DNA of 64,000 nt from Pseudomonas sp. 7P_10.2_Bac1. GTDB lineage: Bacteria > Pseudomonadota > Gammaproteobacteria > Pseudomonadales > Pseudomonadaceae. Made by a program: the position numbers and the translations under genes. Shown here in pieces: positions 17,924-27,376 of this stretch. Positions within the stretch are counted from its first letter, which is position 1; every line of letters begins with the position of its first letter. Under the pieces are notes generated by a model that was given only the letters and a program-made list of their open reading frames with translations, ran no database searches and was not told the origin of the DNA. Location of the stretch: positions 57,848 to 121,847 of the forward strand of contig NZ_JANLNV010000040.1 of the NCBI RefSeq assembly GCF_025465935.1, given 5' to 3'.

Positions 17924-18908
17924 AAACCCATGCCTCAAGGTCAAAATCGGCGTCGATAAAGCCTTCAGCAAGCAGAAACGCCTTGAACGAATGAATCGCC
18001 TCCAGGCCATGTGCGTCAATCGCGGTGCCGAATTTCAAATGCAGATCCGGGCCAAATGCACCTTGCACCGCTTCCTCGGAAATCCCAATTTCCTGCGCGA
18101 CAAAACGCTGGGTCTGATCAGGGTTGCGCGCGGCCCATTGCGCGGCTTCGTCGACAGCTTCGAGCAGAGACTGCACCAGGTCTGGGCGTTCACGGGCAAG
18201 CAGACCATCGACCGTCAACAGCCGTGGCGTGCCGTTGTTGATCCGAATAGCGGGATCGGGATGGCTACCGGTCTCACTCAAAATCAGCGCATTGAACTGG
18301 TGGGCCAGGCTCAAGCCTTCTGCGCCCTTGACGAAAAAGGCGTCTATATCGCCCTTGATCAAATGGCTGAGCTCATTGGCATACGGCAGGCGTCGAACCA
18401 GGGCGGCCGGATAGCCTGGCGTGGTGCCGCCCACCTGTGGCGTGCGGGTGGCCACATCGACAAACTGCACCGCGTCCCTGGCAATTTCGGCCACTTGTAA
18501 CGTCGAGAGCAACCCCTTCAACGCGGTAGCGCGCTGAAAGTCGATAACCCCCGCAGGCTGACGTGGCACGCCAAGGCGCTTGCCCACCAGTTCTGAAACG
18601 TCACGCACGCCCGACGACGGCAAGGTGATCACCGCCTGGAACTCATCGATCCAGTTAATTCCGATAAGACGTGTATCGCGCCCGCTGGCACGGGCATGAA
18701 TCGGCGGGATATTGCCGCCTTGGCGAAAGGACCAAGGTTGCGTATGGTCAAAATGGCTGGCGCGGACCTTCTCGTCCGATGAGCTTTGCAGTGATTGCAG
18801 GCTCACCGACTTCTGCGCCAGGGCCGATTCCAGGAAGCCAAGTTTAACCGCAAGCCCTAAAGGCGTCGGTGTCGGGCAACGGGTATACCACAGGTTTAAA
18901 TCAGTCAT
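17916..18908 (-). CDS. DszB-like putative sulfinate desulfinase, copy 1
   Basis: This 330-residue cytoplasmic protein is the first gene of the operon. It has C11 in YTRCPTP, H52 in ASHFDHT and R62 in FRQGGNIPP; the Cys-His distance (41) and His-Arg distance (10) equal those in copy 2. The fold is that of SsuA-like binding proteins, but the Cys-His-Arg set and lack of a signal peptide point to a DszB-type enzyme releasing sulfite from a sulfinate. The chosen ATG (MTDLNLW) lies nine codons inside a longer frame and has GAGCGGA upstream. The two copies are clearly diverged paralogues, so they may act on different substrates or as a heteromer. Confidence 0.72.
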   Translation of the reverse strand: MTDLNLWYTRCPTPTPLGLAVKLGFLESALAQKSVSLQSLQSSSDEKVRASHFDHTQPWSFRQGGNIPPIHARASGRDTRLIGINWIDEFQAVITLPSSGVRDVSELVGKRLGVPRQPAGVIDFQRATALKGLLSTLQVAEIARDAVQFVDVATRTPQVGGTTPGYPAALVRRLPYANELSHLIKGDIDAFFVKGAEGLSLAHQFNALILSETGSHPDPAIRINNGTPRLLTVDGLLARERPDLVQSLLEAVDEAAQWAARNPDQTQRFVAQEIGISEEAVQGAFGPDLHLKFGTAIDAHGLEAIHSFKAFLLAEGFIDADFDLEAWVYG

Positions 18909-19238
18909 AAACGTCCGCTCATTGAATATAGCCAAGACATAAAAGATCGCAGCGCGTTGTCTTTCAAAACAACGATCTTAAATAGCAAAAAGATTATTAA
19001 TGGCGGACGTGGTCGCACGACATTGATTAAAGCGCTGCAACTTTTTACTGGCAGCCATGGATTAACAAACGCCCCGTGCGAGGTCTGGCGAGTGTAATGG
19101 AAAGTTATTTAAGCCACATAGATCATTACGTTCTGAGTTTATGACTGCACTTTGATTGACAGCACTGAGGGCATTGCGCAGATTACTTCGCGTTTTGCGC
19201 CACCTCTGGCCCCCACTCTTTCTGGGTATATCCGACTT
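18909..19238. promoter_or_regulatory. Divergent intergenic region between desulfinase operon and MFS gene
   Basis: This 330-bp AT-rich gap must hold the promoters of both flanking units. It has an interrupted inverted repeat: AAGATCG at 18943 with CGATCTT at 18973, and inside it GTTGT with ACAAC around CTTTCAAA. No protein-like frame or convincing -35/-10 pair was found. Confidence 0.5.
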
Positions 19239-20462
19239 ATGTCTGCACTTTCGCTGTGGCTCAATAACTTTACGCCCCTGTACTCTGCCCACACGCGAAC
19301 TTATCTTGCAGGCCAATCGGTCTCGATGATCGGTATCTGGTTGCAGCAAACGGCAATGGCGTTGCTGGTCTATCAATTATCGGGCGGCCAGGCGTTTGCC
19401 CTGGGGGTCAGTGCGCTGTGTTCAAGCCTGCCGATCCTGCTGCTGAGCATGTTTACCGGTGCCCTGGCAGACCGTTATGACCGACGCAAACTGCTGATCG
19501 GCTGCCACCTGGTGGAGATTGCCCTGACCCTGGCCATTGCCTCAATGATCCACGCCGAACAGGTGCAACTGCTGCATATCTACGTCTTCGCCTTCCTGAT
19601 GGGCTGCGTCAACTCGGTGTATTTCCCGACGCAGCAAGCGTTCCTGTTTGATCTGGCGGGCATGGATAACATCCGCAAGCTGATCAGCATCAATTCGATG
19701 ATTCTCAATGTTTGCCGAACCCTGGGGCCGACACTGGCCGGTTATCTGGTCGCCCAGGTCGGCATGTCAGTCGCCTTCTGGGCCAATGGCATGTCGTACT
19801 GGGTGGTGATTTTCTCGCTGATCTCCCTACATGCCGTGCGCCAAAGCCGTCCCAAGGCAGGTGAAAGCGTGTCGCTGGGCGAGGCGGTGGCTCACATTCG
19901 ACATACCCTGACCCTGCGCAATATCTACATTTGCTGTGCGGCCTTGACCATGTTCGGCCTGGGCAGCCTGGCGCTGCTGCCAGCGGTGGCCCATGGCGAC
20001 CCGCAACTGACCGGGGTTTTGCTTGGCGCAGCCGCCTCCGGCTCGCTGGTGTACGCGGTTTTTCTGTCGCCGGTAATCAGCTACATCAAGCGCATGGGAC
20101 TGACCTTATCGCTGACGCTGGTGTGGATGGGGAGCTGGCTGGTGGTCTCGGCGCTGACCGAATGGCTGTACCTGCAACTGTTGGCGCTGTTCATGTTCGG
20201 GCTCGCCACTTCACAAGCCATGGTGACCTGTACCAGCATGGTGCAGATCTTGTCACCGGTGGCGATGCGCGGGCGCCTGATGGGGCTGTTCAGCATTATC
20301 GGCTTTGGCTTGCAGCCGCTGGCGACGCTGATCGCGGGCTTTATGGCCGACCGGATGGGTGTAGCCGCCACCATTGCCTTGTGGGGTCTGGTGGCGGTTA
20401 CGATTGCCAGTGGGCTTTTGGCTCAATCGCAATGGCGTGAATGGAATCTGGGACGGGATTGA
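19239..20462 (+). CDS. MFS transporter (EntS/DHA-type)
   Basis: This protein of about 407 residues starts MSALSLWLNNFTPLYS and has about 12 membrane segments. It has the MFS loop GALADRYDRRKLL and a YFPTQQAFLFDLAGMDN segment typical of the EntS-like group, which exports siderophores and other small molecules. It is divergent from the desulfinase operon, so export of a desulfurised product is possible. No strong ribosome binding site precedes the chosen ATG; the frame is open about 29 codons upstream. Confidence 0.82.
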   Translation: MSALSLWLNNFTPLYSAHTRTYLAGQSVSMIGIWLQQTAMALLVYQLSGGQAFALGVSALCSSLPILLLSMFTGALADRYDRRKLLIGCHLVEIALTLAIASMIHAEQVQLLHIYVFAFLMGCVNSVYFPTQQAFLFDLAGMDNIRKLISINSMILNVCRTLGPTLAGYLVAQVGMSVAFWANGMSYWVVIFSLISLHAVRQSRPKAGESVSLGEAVAHIRHTLTLRNIYICCAALTMFGLGSLALLPAVAHGDPQLTGVLLGAAASGSLVYAVFLSPVISYIKRMGLTLSLTLVWMGSWLVVSALTEWLYLQLLALFMFGLATSQAMVTCTSMVQILSPVAMRGRLMGLFSIIGFGLQPLATLIAGFMADRMGVAATIALWGLVAVTIASGLLAQSQWREWNLGRD

Positions 20463-20501
20463 GAATGCTGTGCCAGCTTTCGTACCTCGATGGGCTTACG
20501 T

Positions 20502-21524
20502 TTAAACCCGCGATTTGCGCCCGGCAAACGGATGGCTCGGATCGTTGTAGCCCGGTGTCGAGGAGTGACCGGTGATGACCAGATCGTCGATGAAAGCTTC
20601 GTCCTCAGCGGTGAAGGCGTAGTTCAGCGCCGGTACGTAATCGTTCCATTGCTCTTCGGTACGCGGCCCGGCAATGGCGGAGGTGATCAACTTATTGTTG
20701 AGCACCCAGGCCAAGGCAAATTGCCCTGGCGTGATACCTCGCGCTTGGGCGTGGTCTTTGACCCGCTGTGCCAGATTCAGCGATTCCGGGCGCCATTCGG
20801 TCTGGTGCAGACGCTTGTCGTTGCGACCGGCTCGAGTGCCCTCCGACGGTGGCTGGGTCGGGTCGTATTTGGCCGTCAATACGCCACGCGCCAATGGACT
20901 GTAGGAAACAACGCCAATGCCGTAGTACTCAGCCGCTGGCAAGTGTTCGTTTTCGATCTGGCGGTTTGCCAGGTTGTACAGTGGCTGGCTGGCCGCAGGA
21001 CGCTCGATGCCCAGCAAGTCGGCGTGACGGCTGAATTCCGCGAGTTTCCACCCACGGTGGTTGGACAGCCCGTAAGAACGTATTTTGCCCGCACGGATAA
21101 GGTCCGACAGCGCCCGCAGGGTTTCTTCCACCGGGGTGGTGTGGTCTTCGCGGTGCAGGTAGAACAGGTCAATGTAGTCCGTATTGAGACGCTTGAGGCT
21201 GGCGTCCACCGACTGGATCACATTATGCCGCGAGGCGCCGCGATCATTCGGGCCCTGGGCGCCCGGGTTCGGGTTCACGAACTTGGTCGACAGCACCCAC
21301 TGCGAGCGACGGTCGGCAATCAGGCGGCCCACGGCTTCTTCAGAGGCCCCGCCGTTGTAACCGTTGGCCGTGTCGATAAAGTTGATGCCCTGCTCATAGG
21401 CCCGGTCGACAATGCGCTTGGCCACGGCGTCGTCGGTCTGCCCGCCAAACATCATGGTGCCCAAGGTGATGGGGGACACTTTAATGCCGTTGCGGCCCAG
21501 GTTGCGGTACTCGATAGCGCTCAT
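20502..21524 (-). CDS. Aldo/keto reductase, first copy
   Basis: This 340-residue NADPH-dependent aldo/keto reductase has the catalytic set around NFIDTANGYNGG (Asp, Tyr), KFVNPNPG (Lys) and LFYLHRED (His), plus SAIAGPRTEEQWNDY near the C-terminus. AGGGGAG lies five bases before the ATG. It is last in an operon with dppB, dppC and a fused ATPase. A related gene (42524-43528) sits in the second ABC operon at the same kind of position. Reduction of an aldehyde left by oxidative C-S cleavage is a plausible role. Confidence 0.9.
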   Translation of the reverse strand: MSAIEYRNLGRNGIKVSPITLGTMMFGGQTDDAVAKRIVDRAYEQGINFIDTANGYNGGASEEAVGRLIADRRSQWVLSTKFVNPNPGAQGPNDRGASRHNVIQSVDASLKRLNTDYIDLFYLHREDHTTPVEETLRALSDLIRAGKIRSYGLSNHRGWKLAEFSRHADLLGIERPAASQPLYNLANRQIENEHLPAAEYYGIGVVSYSPLARGVLTAKYDPTQPPSEGTRAGRNDKRLHQTEWRPESLNLAQRVKDHAQARGITPGQFALAWVLNNKLITSAIAGPRTEEQWNDYVPALNYAFTAEDEAFIDDLVITGHSSTPGYNDPSHPFAGRKSRV

Positions 21525-21570
21525 GTTCACTCCCCTAATGGTCTTTCATTGATTATTGAAAACAGCGTCA

Positions 21571-23376
21571 CTAGATCGCAAAACGCGACAACAGCATGGC
21601 CACCGGCAGGTCTTGCCAGGCCGAATGGGTGTAAGGCACCGACTCGTCGTCGTTGACCCGATAACGCGGTACCGGCACCGAGCCAATGAGTTTTCTGGTG
21701 TAGTCGTGACGGGCGTTTTTCCAGATACCTTCGTGGGCGCCCTCTTCTACGATCTGGCCGTCATGCATCACCAGCACTCGGTCCGCCATGTACTTGACCA
21801 CTGACAGATCGTGCGAAATAAACAGGTAGGACAAACCGAACTCTTCCTTGAGATCGGCTAACAGATTAAGAATCTGCGCCCGTACCGAAACGTCCAGTGA
21901 AGACACCGCTTCGTCGAGGATCACCAACGATGGGCGCAAGATCAGCGCACGGGCGATGCCGACACGCTGGCGCTGCCCTCCGGAGAATTCATGAGGGTAT
22001 TTCCACACCGCGGACAGTGGTAAACCGACCCGGGCAATGATGTCCAGAATGCGCTGGCTGCGTTGCTGTGCTTGCTTGATGCCATGGTTCTTCAGCACCC
22101 CATCGAGAATGCGGTACACGCTGTGTTTTGGGTTGAGCGAACCGTACGGGTCCTGAAACACCATCTGCACCAATGGCCGGTAGGCACGCAGCTGCTTTTC
22201 CGAGAGTGGCGCGATATCGGTGCCATTGAGCAGGATTTGCCCGTTGCTTGCGCGGATCAGCCCCAGAATGGTTTTGCTGAGCGTCGATTTTCCGCAACCT
22301 GACTCACCCACCAGCCCCAGGGTCTCCCCCGGCTGGATCTTGAACGACACATCATTGACCGCTCTCACCAGGCCCTGGCGGGTTTTGTACTCGGTACAGA
22401 GATGGCGCACTTCAAGAATCGGCGATAGGTCCGCTTTCGCGGCCCTTTCGGGGAGCGACGAAGCTCGCGGGTAACTGTGCAGCTCGAACTGGATCGCGCC
22501 GCTTTCACTGCGCCGTACATTGATCTCCGGCAACGACGCACTGGCGTAATGCGAGTCGCTGTCCAGGCGTAGCGACGCGCCCAGCAATCCTTGGGTATAC
22601 GGGTGCTGCGGGCGAGTGAAGATCGCTTCAGTGCTGCCGCTTTCGACAATCAACCCGTCATACATGACCGCCACGCGGTCGGCCCACTGCCCCACCACGC
22701 CTAGGTCGTGAGTAATCAGCAGCAGCCCCATGGCGTACTCTTCGCTCAACTCCTTGAGCAATTGCAGGATGTGCGCCTGCACGGTCACGTCCAGCGCTGT
22801 GGTGGGCTCATCGGCAATCAACAGGCGTGGCTTGCAGGCCACGGCAATGGCGATCATCACCCGCTGGCGCTGTCCGCCGGACAAGTTATGCGCGTAGTCA
22901 TCCAGTCGCGCCTCGGCATTGGGGATACGGACCTTCCGCAACAGGGTCAGCGACTCGGCGCGGGCGTCCTTGCGCGACAGGCCGCGATGGCGGCGAAGCA
23001 CCTCGCCGATCTGCTCACCGATGCTTAACACCGGGTTCAACGAGGTCATGGGATCTTGGAACACCATCGAAATATCATTGCCGCGTAAATTGCGCATCTG
23101 TGGATCACTGATGCCAGACAGGTCCAGCCCGTCAAAATCGACCCGCCCGGTGAGTTCGGCGCGACCACCCAACAGGCGCATGATCGCCATGGCCGTGGTC
23201 GACTTGCCACAGCCCGACTCCCCCACCAGTGCCAGGGTTTCGCCCCGGGCGACATGGAAGTTCACACCTTTTACGGCGTGATAGTTGCCGTACCTGACCT
23301 GAAGGTCCGAAACATTGAGCAAGGGGCTGTTCAGCGACATATCGCGATGATCATCGACGTTAACGACAGCATTCAT
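21571..23376 (-). CDS. Fused two-domain ABC transporter ATPase (DppD-DppF type)
   Basis: This 601-residue protein has two complete nucleotide-binding domains. Walker A (GESGCGKST) occurs at residues 52-60 and again in the second half, with signature motifs LSGGQRQRV and FSGGQRQRV and Walker [10 protein letters not shown] and LVILDEAVS. The oligopeptide-type C-terminal segments are present. The ATG overlaps the permease stop (ATGA). It energises the permeases upstream, and perhaps also the pair at 40670-42507, which has no ATPase gene of its own. Confidence 0.94.
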   Translation of the reverse strand: MNAVVNVDDHRDMSLNSPLLNVSDLQVRYGNYHAVKGVNFHVARGETLALVGESGCGKSTTAMAIMRLLGGRAELTGRVDFDGLDLSGISDPQMRNLRGNDISMVFQDPMTSLNPVLSIGEQIGEVLRRHRGLSRKDARAESLTLLRKVRIPNAEARLDDYAHNLSGGQRQRVMIAIAVACKPRLLIADEPTTALDVTVQAHILQLLKELSEEYAMGLLLITHDLGVVGQWADRVAVMYDGLIVESGSTEAIFTRPQHPYTQGLLGASLRLDSDSHYASASLPEINVRRSESGAIQFELHSYPRASSLPERAAKADLSPILEVRHLCTEYKTRQGLVRAVNDVSFKIQPGETLGLVGESGCGKSTLSKTILGLIRASNGQILLNGTDIAPLSEKQLRAYRPLVQMVFQDPYGSLNPKHSVYRILDGVLKNHGIKQAQQRSQRILDIIARVGLPLSAVWKYPHEFSGGQRQRVGIARALILRPSLVILDEAVSSLDVSVRAQILNLLADLKEEFGLSYLFISHDLSVVKYMADRVLVMHDGQIVEEGAHEGIWKNARHDYTRKLIGSVPVPRYRVNDDESVPYTHSAWQDLPVAMLLSRFAI

Positions 23377-24365
23377 GCGGTTCTCCCGCGCAGACGTGGG
23401 TTCAGGGCCCTGATCAAGGCGTCACCCACCAGATTGAGACTAAATACAGTGATCACCAGCGCCAGCCCGGGGATGGCCGTGAGGTAAAGCGCGCTGCGCA
23501 ACATGTCGCGACCGCTGCCGATCATGCTGCCCCAACTGATGGTGTTCGGGTCGCCCACTCCCAGAAATGACAGTGATGACTCGGTGAGGATCGCCGAGGC
23601 CACGATTACCGATGCGGTAATGATGATGGGCGGCAAGGCATTGGGCAGGACTTCACGAGCGATGATCCACGGCGTGCTGTAGCCGACCGTGCGCGCAGCC
23701 AATACGAAATCGGCCCCCAGCAACGCACGAAACTCCGCCCGAACCAGTCGCGCCACGGTGTCCCAAGACGTCAGACCAATGACCACCGCGATAATCCCCA
23801 CTGTCGACTGGGTGATAGACACCACGACCACCACCAGCAAGAACGAGGGCGTGGTCTGGAAGATTTCGATCAGCCAGGTCAGCACCCGATCGACCCGCCC
23901 CCCGAAAAAGCCTGCCAGTGCACCGACCAGGGTTCCGACCACGACACTGACCAGGGCCGCCGTGATTCCGACCAGCAGTGACACCCGGGCGCCATGCACG
24001 ATTCCGGCCGCCAGGTCACGACCCAGTGCATCTGTCCCCAGAGGAAAGGACCAGTCTTCAAACGGTGCCAGCAGTGGCTGGCCGACCATGTCCAGCGGGT
24101 CACCGGGGTACCAGTAATTAGCGCTCATGGCCATCAACACGACCAACAGCAGCACACTCAGCCCCAATACGGCGCCGGGCGAATGCAGCAGCGAACGAAC
24201 AACAGGCCAACTGCTACGGGGCGCGTGCAGGCGTTCCTTGGTCTCGACCTGCGATCGCCGACCCGGCGCCCAGCGCCCCAGCAGCACACTGCTCAGTTGC
24301 TGGCGCCAGCCCGTGAGTGCCGGGCGCGAAATGTCCAGTGTCGGGCTCGGGGAATCGATACTCAT
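23373..24365 (-). CDS. ABC permease, DppC type
   Basis: This 330-residue inner-membrane protein has about six segments. It carries the DppC marks FPLGTDALGRDLAAGIVHGARVSL and the coupling loop EFRALLGADFVLAARTVGYSTPWII, and LGVGDPNTISWGSMI near the end. A polar N-terminal extension of about 70 residues precedes the first span. It partners the DppB-type permease three bases upstream and overlaps the ATPase gene downstream. Confidence 0.93.
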   Translation of the reverse strand: MSIDSPSPTLDISRPALTGWRQQLSSVLLGRWAPGRRSQVETKERLHAPRSSWPVVRSLLHSPGAVLGLSVLLLVVLMAMSANYWYPGDPLDMVGQPLLAPFEDWSFPLGTDALGRDLAAGIVHGARVSLLVGITAALVSVVVGTLVGALAGFFGGRVDRVLTWLIEIFQTTPSFLLVVVVVSITQSTVGIIAVVIGLTSWDTVARLVRAEFRALLGADFVLAARTVGYSTPWIIAREVLPNALPPIIITASVIVASAILTESSLSFLGVGDPNTISWGSMIGSGRDMLRSALYLTAIPGLALVITVFSLNLVGDALIRALNPRLRGRTA

Positions 24366-24368
24366 GGT

Positions 24369-25388
24369 TCAGCCTCCCTTCAAGCGGGCGGCAATGCGTG
24401 GGTCCAGCCGCATGTGCAGCCAGTCCACCAGCAGATTGGCAATGATGACGATGAACGAAGAAATCAGCAGGATGCCCAGCAGCACCTTGTATTCACGGGC
24501 CTGCACGGCCTCCAGGGTCAGGCGGCCGATACCCGGCCAGCCGAAGACGGTTTCGACCACTGCGGCACCGCCCAGCAAGCCGCCCAAGTGCGCGCCCGCC
24601 ACCGTAGTTAATGGCAACAAGGCATTGCGCAACACATGCCGCGTTGTAATGCGCCAAGGCGACAAGCCCTTGGCCCGTGCGGTGCGCACGTAATCCTGGG
24701 TCAGTACGTCCAGGACCGATGCACGGGTCAATCGGGCGTAGATGGCCACAAAGAAACTGGCCAGTGTCAATGCCGGCAAAATCGCGTAATGCAGTTTGTC
24801 GACAAACTTGTCGACCCCGCTCAGTCCGGCGCCGATGGTGCCATCGCCACCCGCCGGCAGCCAGTCCAACTTGACCGCGAACAACACAATGGCCATCAGC
24901 CCGATCCAGAACCCCGGCGTCGAATACACCACAAACACAATCGAAGACAGCACCCGGTCCGGCCATTTGCCCGCCCACAGCGCCATCACGGCCCCCAGAG
25001 TCACCCCAGCGCCGACCGAGATCACCAGGGCGAGGCCCATCAACAACAAGGTGTTGGGCAAGCGCTGGTTAATCACCTCCAGCACCGGGATGCCATAACG
25101 CGGCGAGTCCCCCAGGCTCAGGTGGGCCAATTGACCGACGTAGTCTCCAAATTGCGCCAGTGAGGACTTGTCCAGACCGTATTGCTGGCGCAGCAACTGA
25201 GTGGTCTCAGCCGTGGCCGACCCGGCTTCGGCTACCAACGCGTCCACCGCATCACCGGGCACCATCTGCAACAGCATGAAGTTGAGAACGATCACCCCGG
25301 CGGCTGTCGGCACGGCGCGCAACAAGGGGCCTCTGACCACCATTCTGACGAATCGGATTAAACGCTGATAAAGAGGGCTGGTCAGCAT
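24369..25388 (-). CDS. ABC permease, DppB type
   Basis: This 339-residue permease has the DppB marks: a first span with LNFMLLQMVPGDAVDAL, RQQYGLDKSSLAQFGDYVG, YSTPGFWIGLMAIVLFA, and the coupling loop DYVRTARAKGLSPWRI. The first ATG with AGAGAA upstream was used; a TTG start eight codons earlier is possible. It heads the operon dppB-dppC-dppDF-aldo/keto reductase and is divergent from a Tat-exported binding protein 314 bp away. Confidence 0.92.
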   Translation of the reverse strand: MLTSPLYQRLIRFVRMVVRGPLLRAVPTAAGVIVLNFMLLQMVPGDAVDALVAEAGSATAETTQLLRQQYGLDKSSLAQFGDYVGQLAHLSLGDSPRYGIPVLEVINQRLPNTLLLMGLALVISVGAGVTLGAVMALWAGKWPDRVLSSIVFVVYSTPGFWIGLMAIVLFAVKLDWLPAGGDGTIGAGLSGVDKFVDKLHYAILPALTLASFFVAIYARLTRASVLDVLTQDYVRTARAKGLSPWRITTRHVLRNALLPLTTVAGAHLGGLLGGAAVVETVFGWPGIGRLTLEAVQAREYKVLLGILLISSFIVIIANLLVDWLHMRLDPRIAARLKGG

Positions 25389-25701
25389 TGAGTTCTCTGC
25401 AAAAACAATCAATTGAAAGGGAAACTGTTTTAACGGCGAACACTAATACAGCAAATCCCCGGCGCTAACACCGACAAAAAAGTTCTAAACTTATTATCTC
25501 TAAGGGTATTAAAACTCAACTTAACGTTATAACTAAGACGCTTGAATACTCTTAAAAATATCCGCTAGGCTCGCGTCACTGTTTTGAATCCAACAGAACA
25601 GCCCCTTCATTGAACACTTTCATAAAAACGCCTCTTTTAGTTCTAACCATAGAACTCAATAGTGCGCGCTCTCATTACGTGTTGTTGACCAAAGGTGCTG
25701 T
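25389..25701. promoter_or_regulatory. Divergent promoter region of the organosulfur ABC operons
   Basis: This AT-rich gap separates two opposite operons. TTGAAT at 25542 and TAGGCT at 25566, 18 bases apart, form a weak sigma-70-like pair for the plus strand. GTTATAACTAAG nearby resembles the GTTATAAGC found upstream of the other divergent ABC operon at 40624. Control by sulfur supply is an inference. Confidence 0.35.
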
Positions 25702-27291
25702 ATGTCGATTTCCAGAAGACTGTTTATCAAGGATTCCATCATTCTGACGGCTGGCGCCGGTCTGTTGAGCCAGGCATCCGGGGTATTCGCCGCTGTCGAC
25801 GGCAAACAGACTCTGGTGGTCTCGCAATTTCCTGAACCCTCGATCCTCACCAACGCCATGACCACCGACGGCACGATCTACACCGTGACCAGCAAGGTCT
25901 TTGACGGGCTGCTGTCGTATAACGACCAGCGTCAGCCAGTGCCGCGCCTCGCCACCGATTGGCAGGTGAGCGATGACGGTCTGGTCTACACCTTTAACCT
26001 GCGCCCCGGCGTGACCTGGCATGACGGCCAGCCATTCACTTCGGCAGACGTGGCGTTCACTCTGGAAAATATCTGGCGCAAGTACAACTCTCGGGGCATC
26101 AGCACCTTTGCCCCGGTGAACAAGGTCCAAACCCCGACGCCATTGCAAGTGGTGCTTACGCTGTCGACCCCGGCACCCTACCTGCTGAGCGCGCTGTCAT
26201 CGACCGACGCGCAAGTGCTGCCCAAACACTTGTACGAAGACGGCAACCCGCTAAGTAATCCTTACAACATCAAGCCCATCGGAACCGGCCCGTTCAAGTT
26301 CGAGCGTTGGGACCGCGGCGTATCGATCAATCTGGTGCGTAACGACGCGTATTGGGACCAGGGCAAGCCGCACCTGGACGCCCTGATCTTCCGCATCATC
26401 CCCGATTTGACGTCTGCCTCGGCGGCCCTCGAAACCCAGGCCGTACAACTGGCCTCGGTGGCCCTGAGCAACGTCAAGCGCCTGCGCGGCATCAACCAAC
26501 TGCAAGTCAGCGAAATTAGCGCACCTTATTCACCCGGCCTGGTCGGGTTTGAGTTCAACCTGGAAAAACCCGTGTTTCAGGACGTGCGTGTACGCCAGGC
26601 ATTCGCCCATGCCATTGACCGTGATTTCGTGATCAAGAACATCTACTTTGGCTTTGCCCAACCGGCCTACAGCGCAATCCCGTCGAGCATGAGCGACTTC
26701 TACAACGACAACGTGCCACGTTACCCTTTCGACCTAAAAAAAGCCGAAGCCCTGCTGGAAGAAGCCGGCCTTAAAAAAGACGCCAACGGGGTACGCCTGA
26801 CCGTGTTCAACGACCCCAACCCGGCCAGCGAAACCCTGCAAATCGCCAACTACCTGCGCAGCAATCTTGCGAAGATCGGCGTCAAGCTGGTGATCCGCTC
26901 CCAGGACTTCCCCGAGTACGTCAACCGCGTGTACACCCGCCGTGACTTCGACACCACACTGATTACTGCCACGGCCGGACCCGATCCAGTGATGGGCACC
27001 CAACGCTTTTATTACTCCAGCAATTTCAAGCCCGGCATCGCTTTCTCCAACGGTGCACGCTACGCCAACCCGCGCGTGGATGAACTGCTCGATTTGGGCC
27101 AGGCCGAAGTCGACCCGGCCAAGCGCAAAGCCTGGTACGACGAATTCCAGCAGATCGTGCTCACCGATCTGCCAAAGATCCCCATTGTCTCGCCCACCGT
27201 GGTGGTGGTGACTCAAAAGCAGCTCAAGGATTTTTTCAACTCATCAGAAGCGCTGTACGGCAACTTCGCTGACGCCCGTTATCAGGCCTAG
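25702..27291 (+). CDS. Tat-exported family 5 ABC solute-binding protein, copy 1
   Basis: This 529-residue binding protein (DppA/OppA class) begins with a twin-arginine signal, SRRLFIKDS followed by a hydrophobic stretch and cleavage near VFAAVDG. Class marks include LRPGVTWHDGQPFTSADVAFTL and VRQAFAHAIDRDF. Such proteins capture a ligand in the periplasm for the DppBC-type permease. AAAGG precedes the ATG. It leads a plus-strand run with an SfnB-like enzyme, a TonB receptor and another binding protein. The ligand is probably an organosulfur compound rather than a peptide, judged by the neighbours. Confidence 0.92.
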   Translation: MSISRRLFIKDSIILTAGAGLLSQASGVFAAVDGKQTLVVSQFPEPSILTNAMTTDGTIYTVTSKVFDGLLSYNDQRQPVPRLATDWQVSDDGLVYTFNLRPGVTWHDGQPFTSADVAFTLENIWRKYNSRGISTFAPVNKVQTPTPLQVVLTLSTPAPYLLSALSSTDAQVLPKHLYEDGNPLSNPYNIKPIGTGPFKFERWDRGVSINLVRNDAYWDQGKPHLDALIFRIIPDLTSASAALETQAVQLASVALSNVKRLRGINQLQVSEISAPYSPGLVGFEFNLEKPVFQDVRVRQAFAHAIDRDFVIKNIYFGFAQPAYSAIPSSMSDFYNDNVPRYPFDLKKAEALLEEAGLKKDANGVRLTVFNDPNPASETLQIANYLRSNLAKIGVKLVIRSQDFPEYVNRVYTRRDFDTTLITATAGPDPVMGTQRFYYSSNFKPGIAFSNGARYANPRVDELLDLGQAEVDPAKRKAWYDEFQQIVLTDLPKIPIVSPTVVVVTQKQLKDFFNSSEALYGNFADARYQA

Positions 27292-27376
27292 ACGCGGCTC
27301 GAACGCGGTGGCGCCGGTTGTGCGCGCCTGCTCCTGCCGGGACAATAATCCACAAAAAAACCTAAAAGGATGTTCC

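Noticed and set aside
14651..18908. Reading the two DszB-like genes as periplasmic sulfonate-binding proteins
   Set aside because: Neither has a Sec or Tat signal or lipobox, no SsuBC-type permease or ATPase is adjacent, and both keep the desulfinase residues. It remains the fallback.
20490..21656. 388-codon plus-strand frame
   Set aside because: Antisense to the first aldo/keto reductase, no family pattern, a GC-rich shadow frame.
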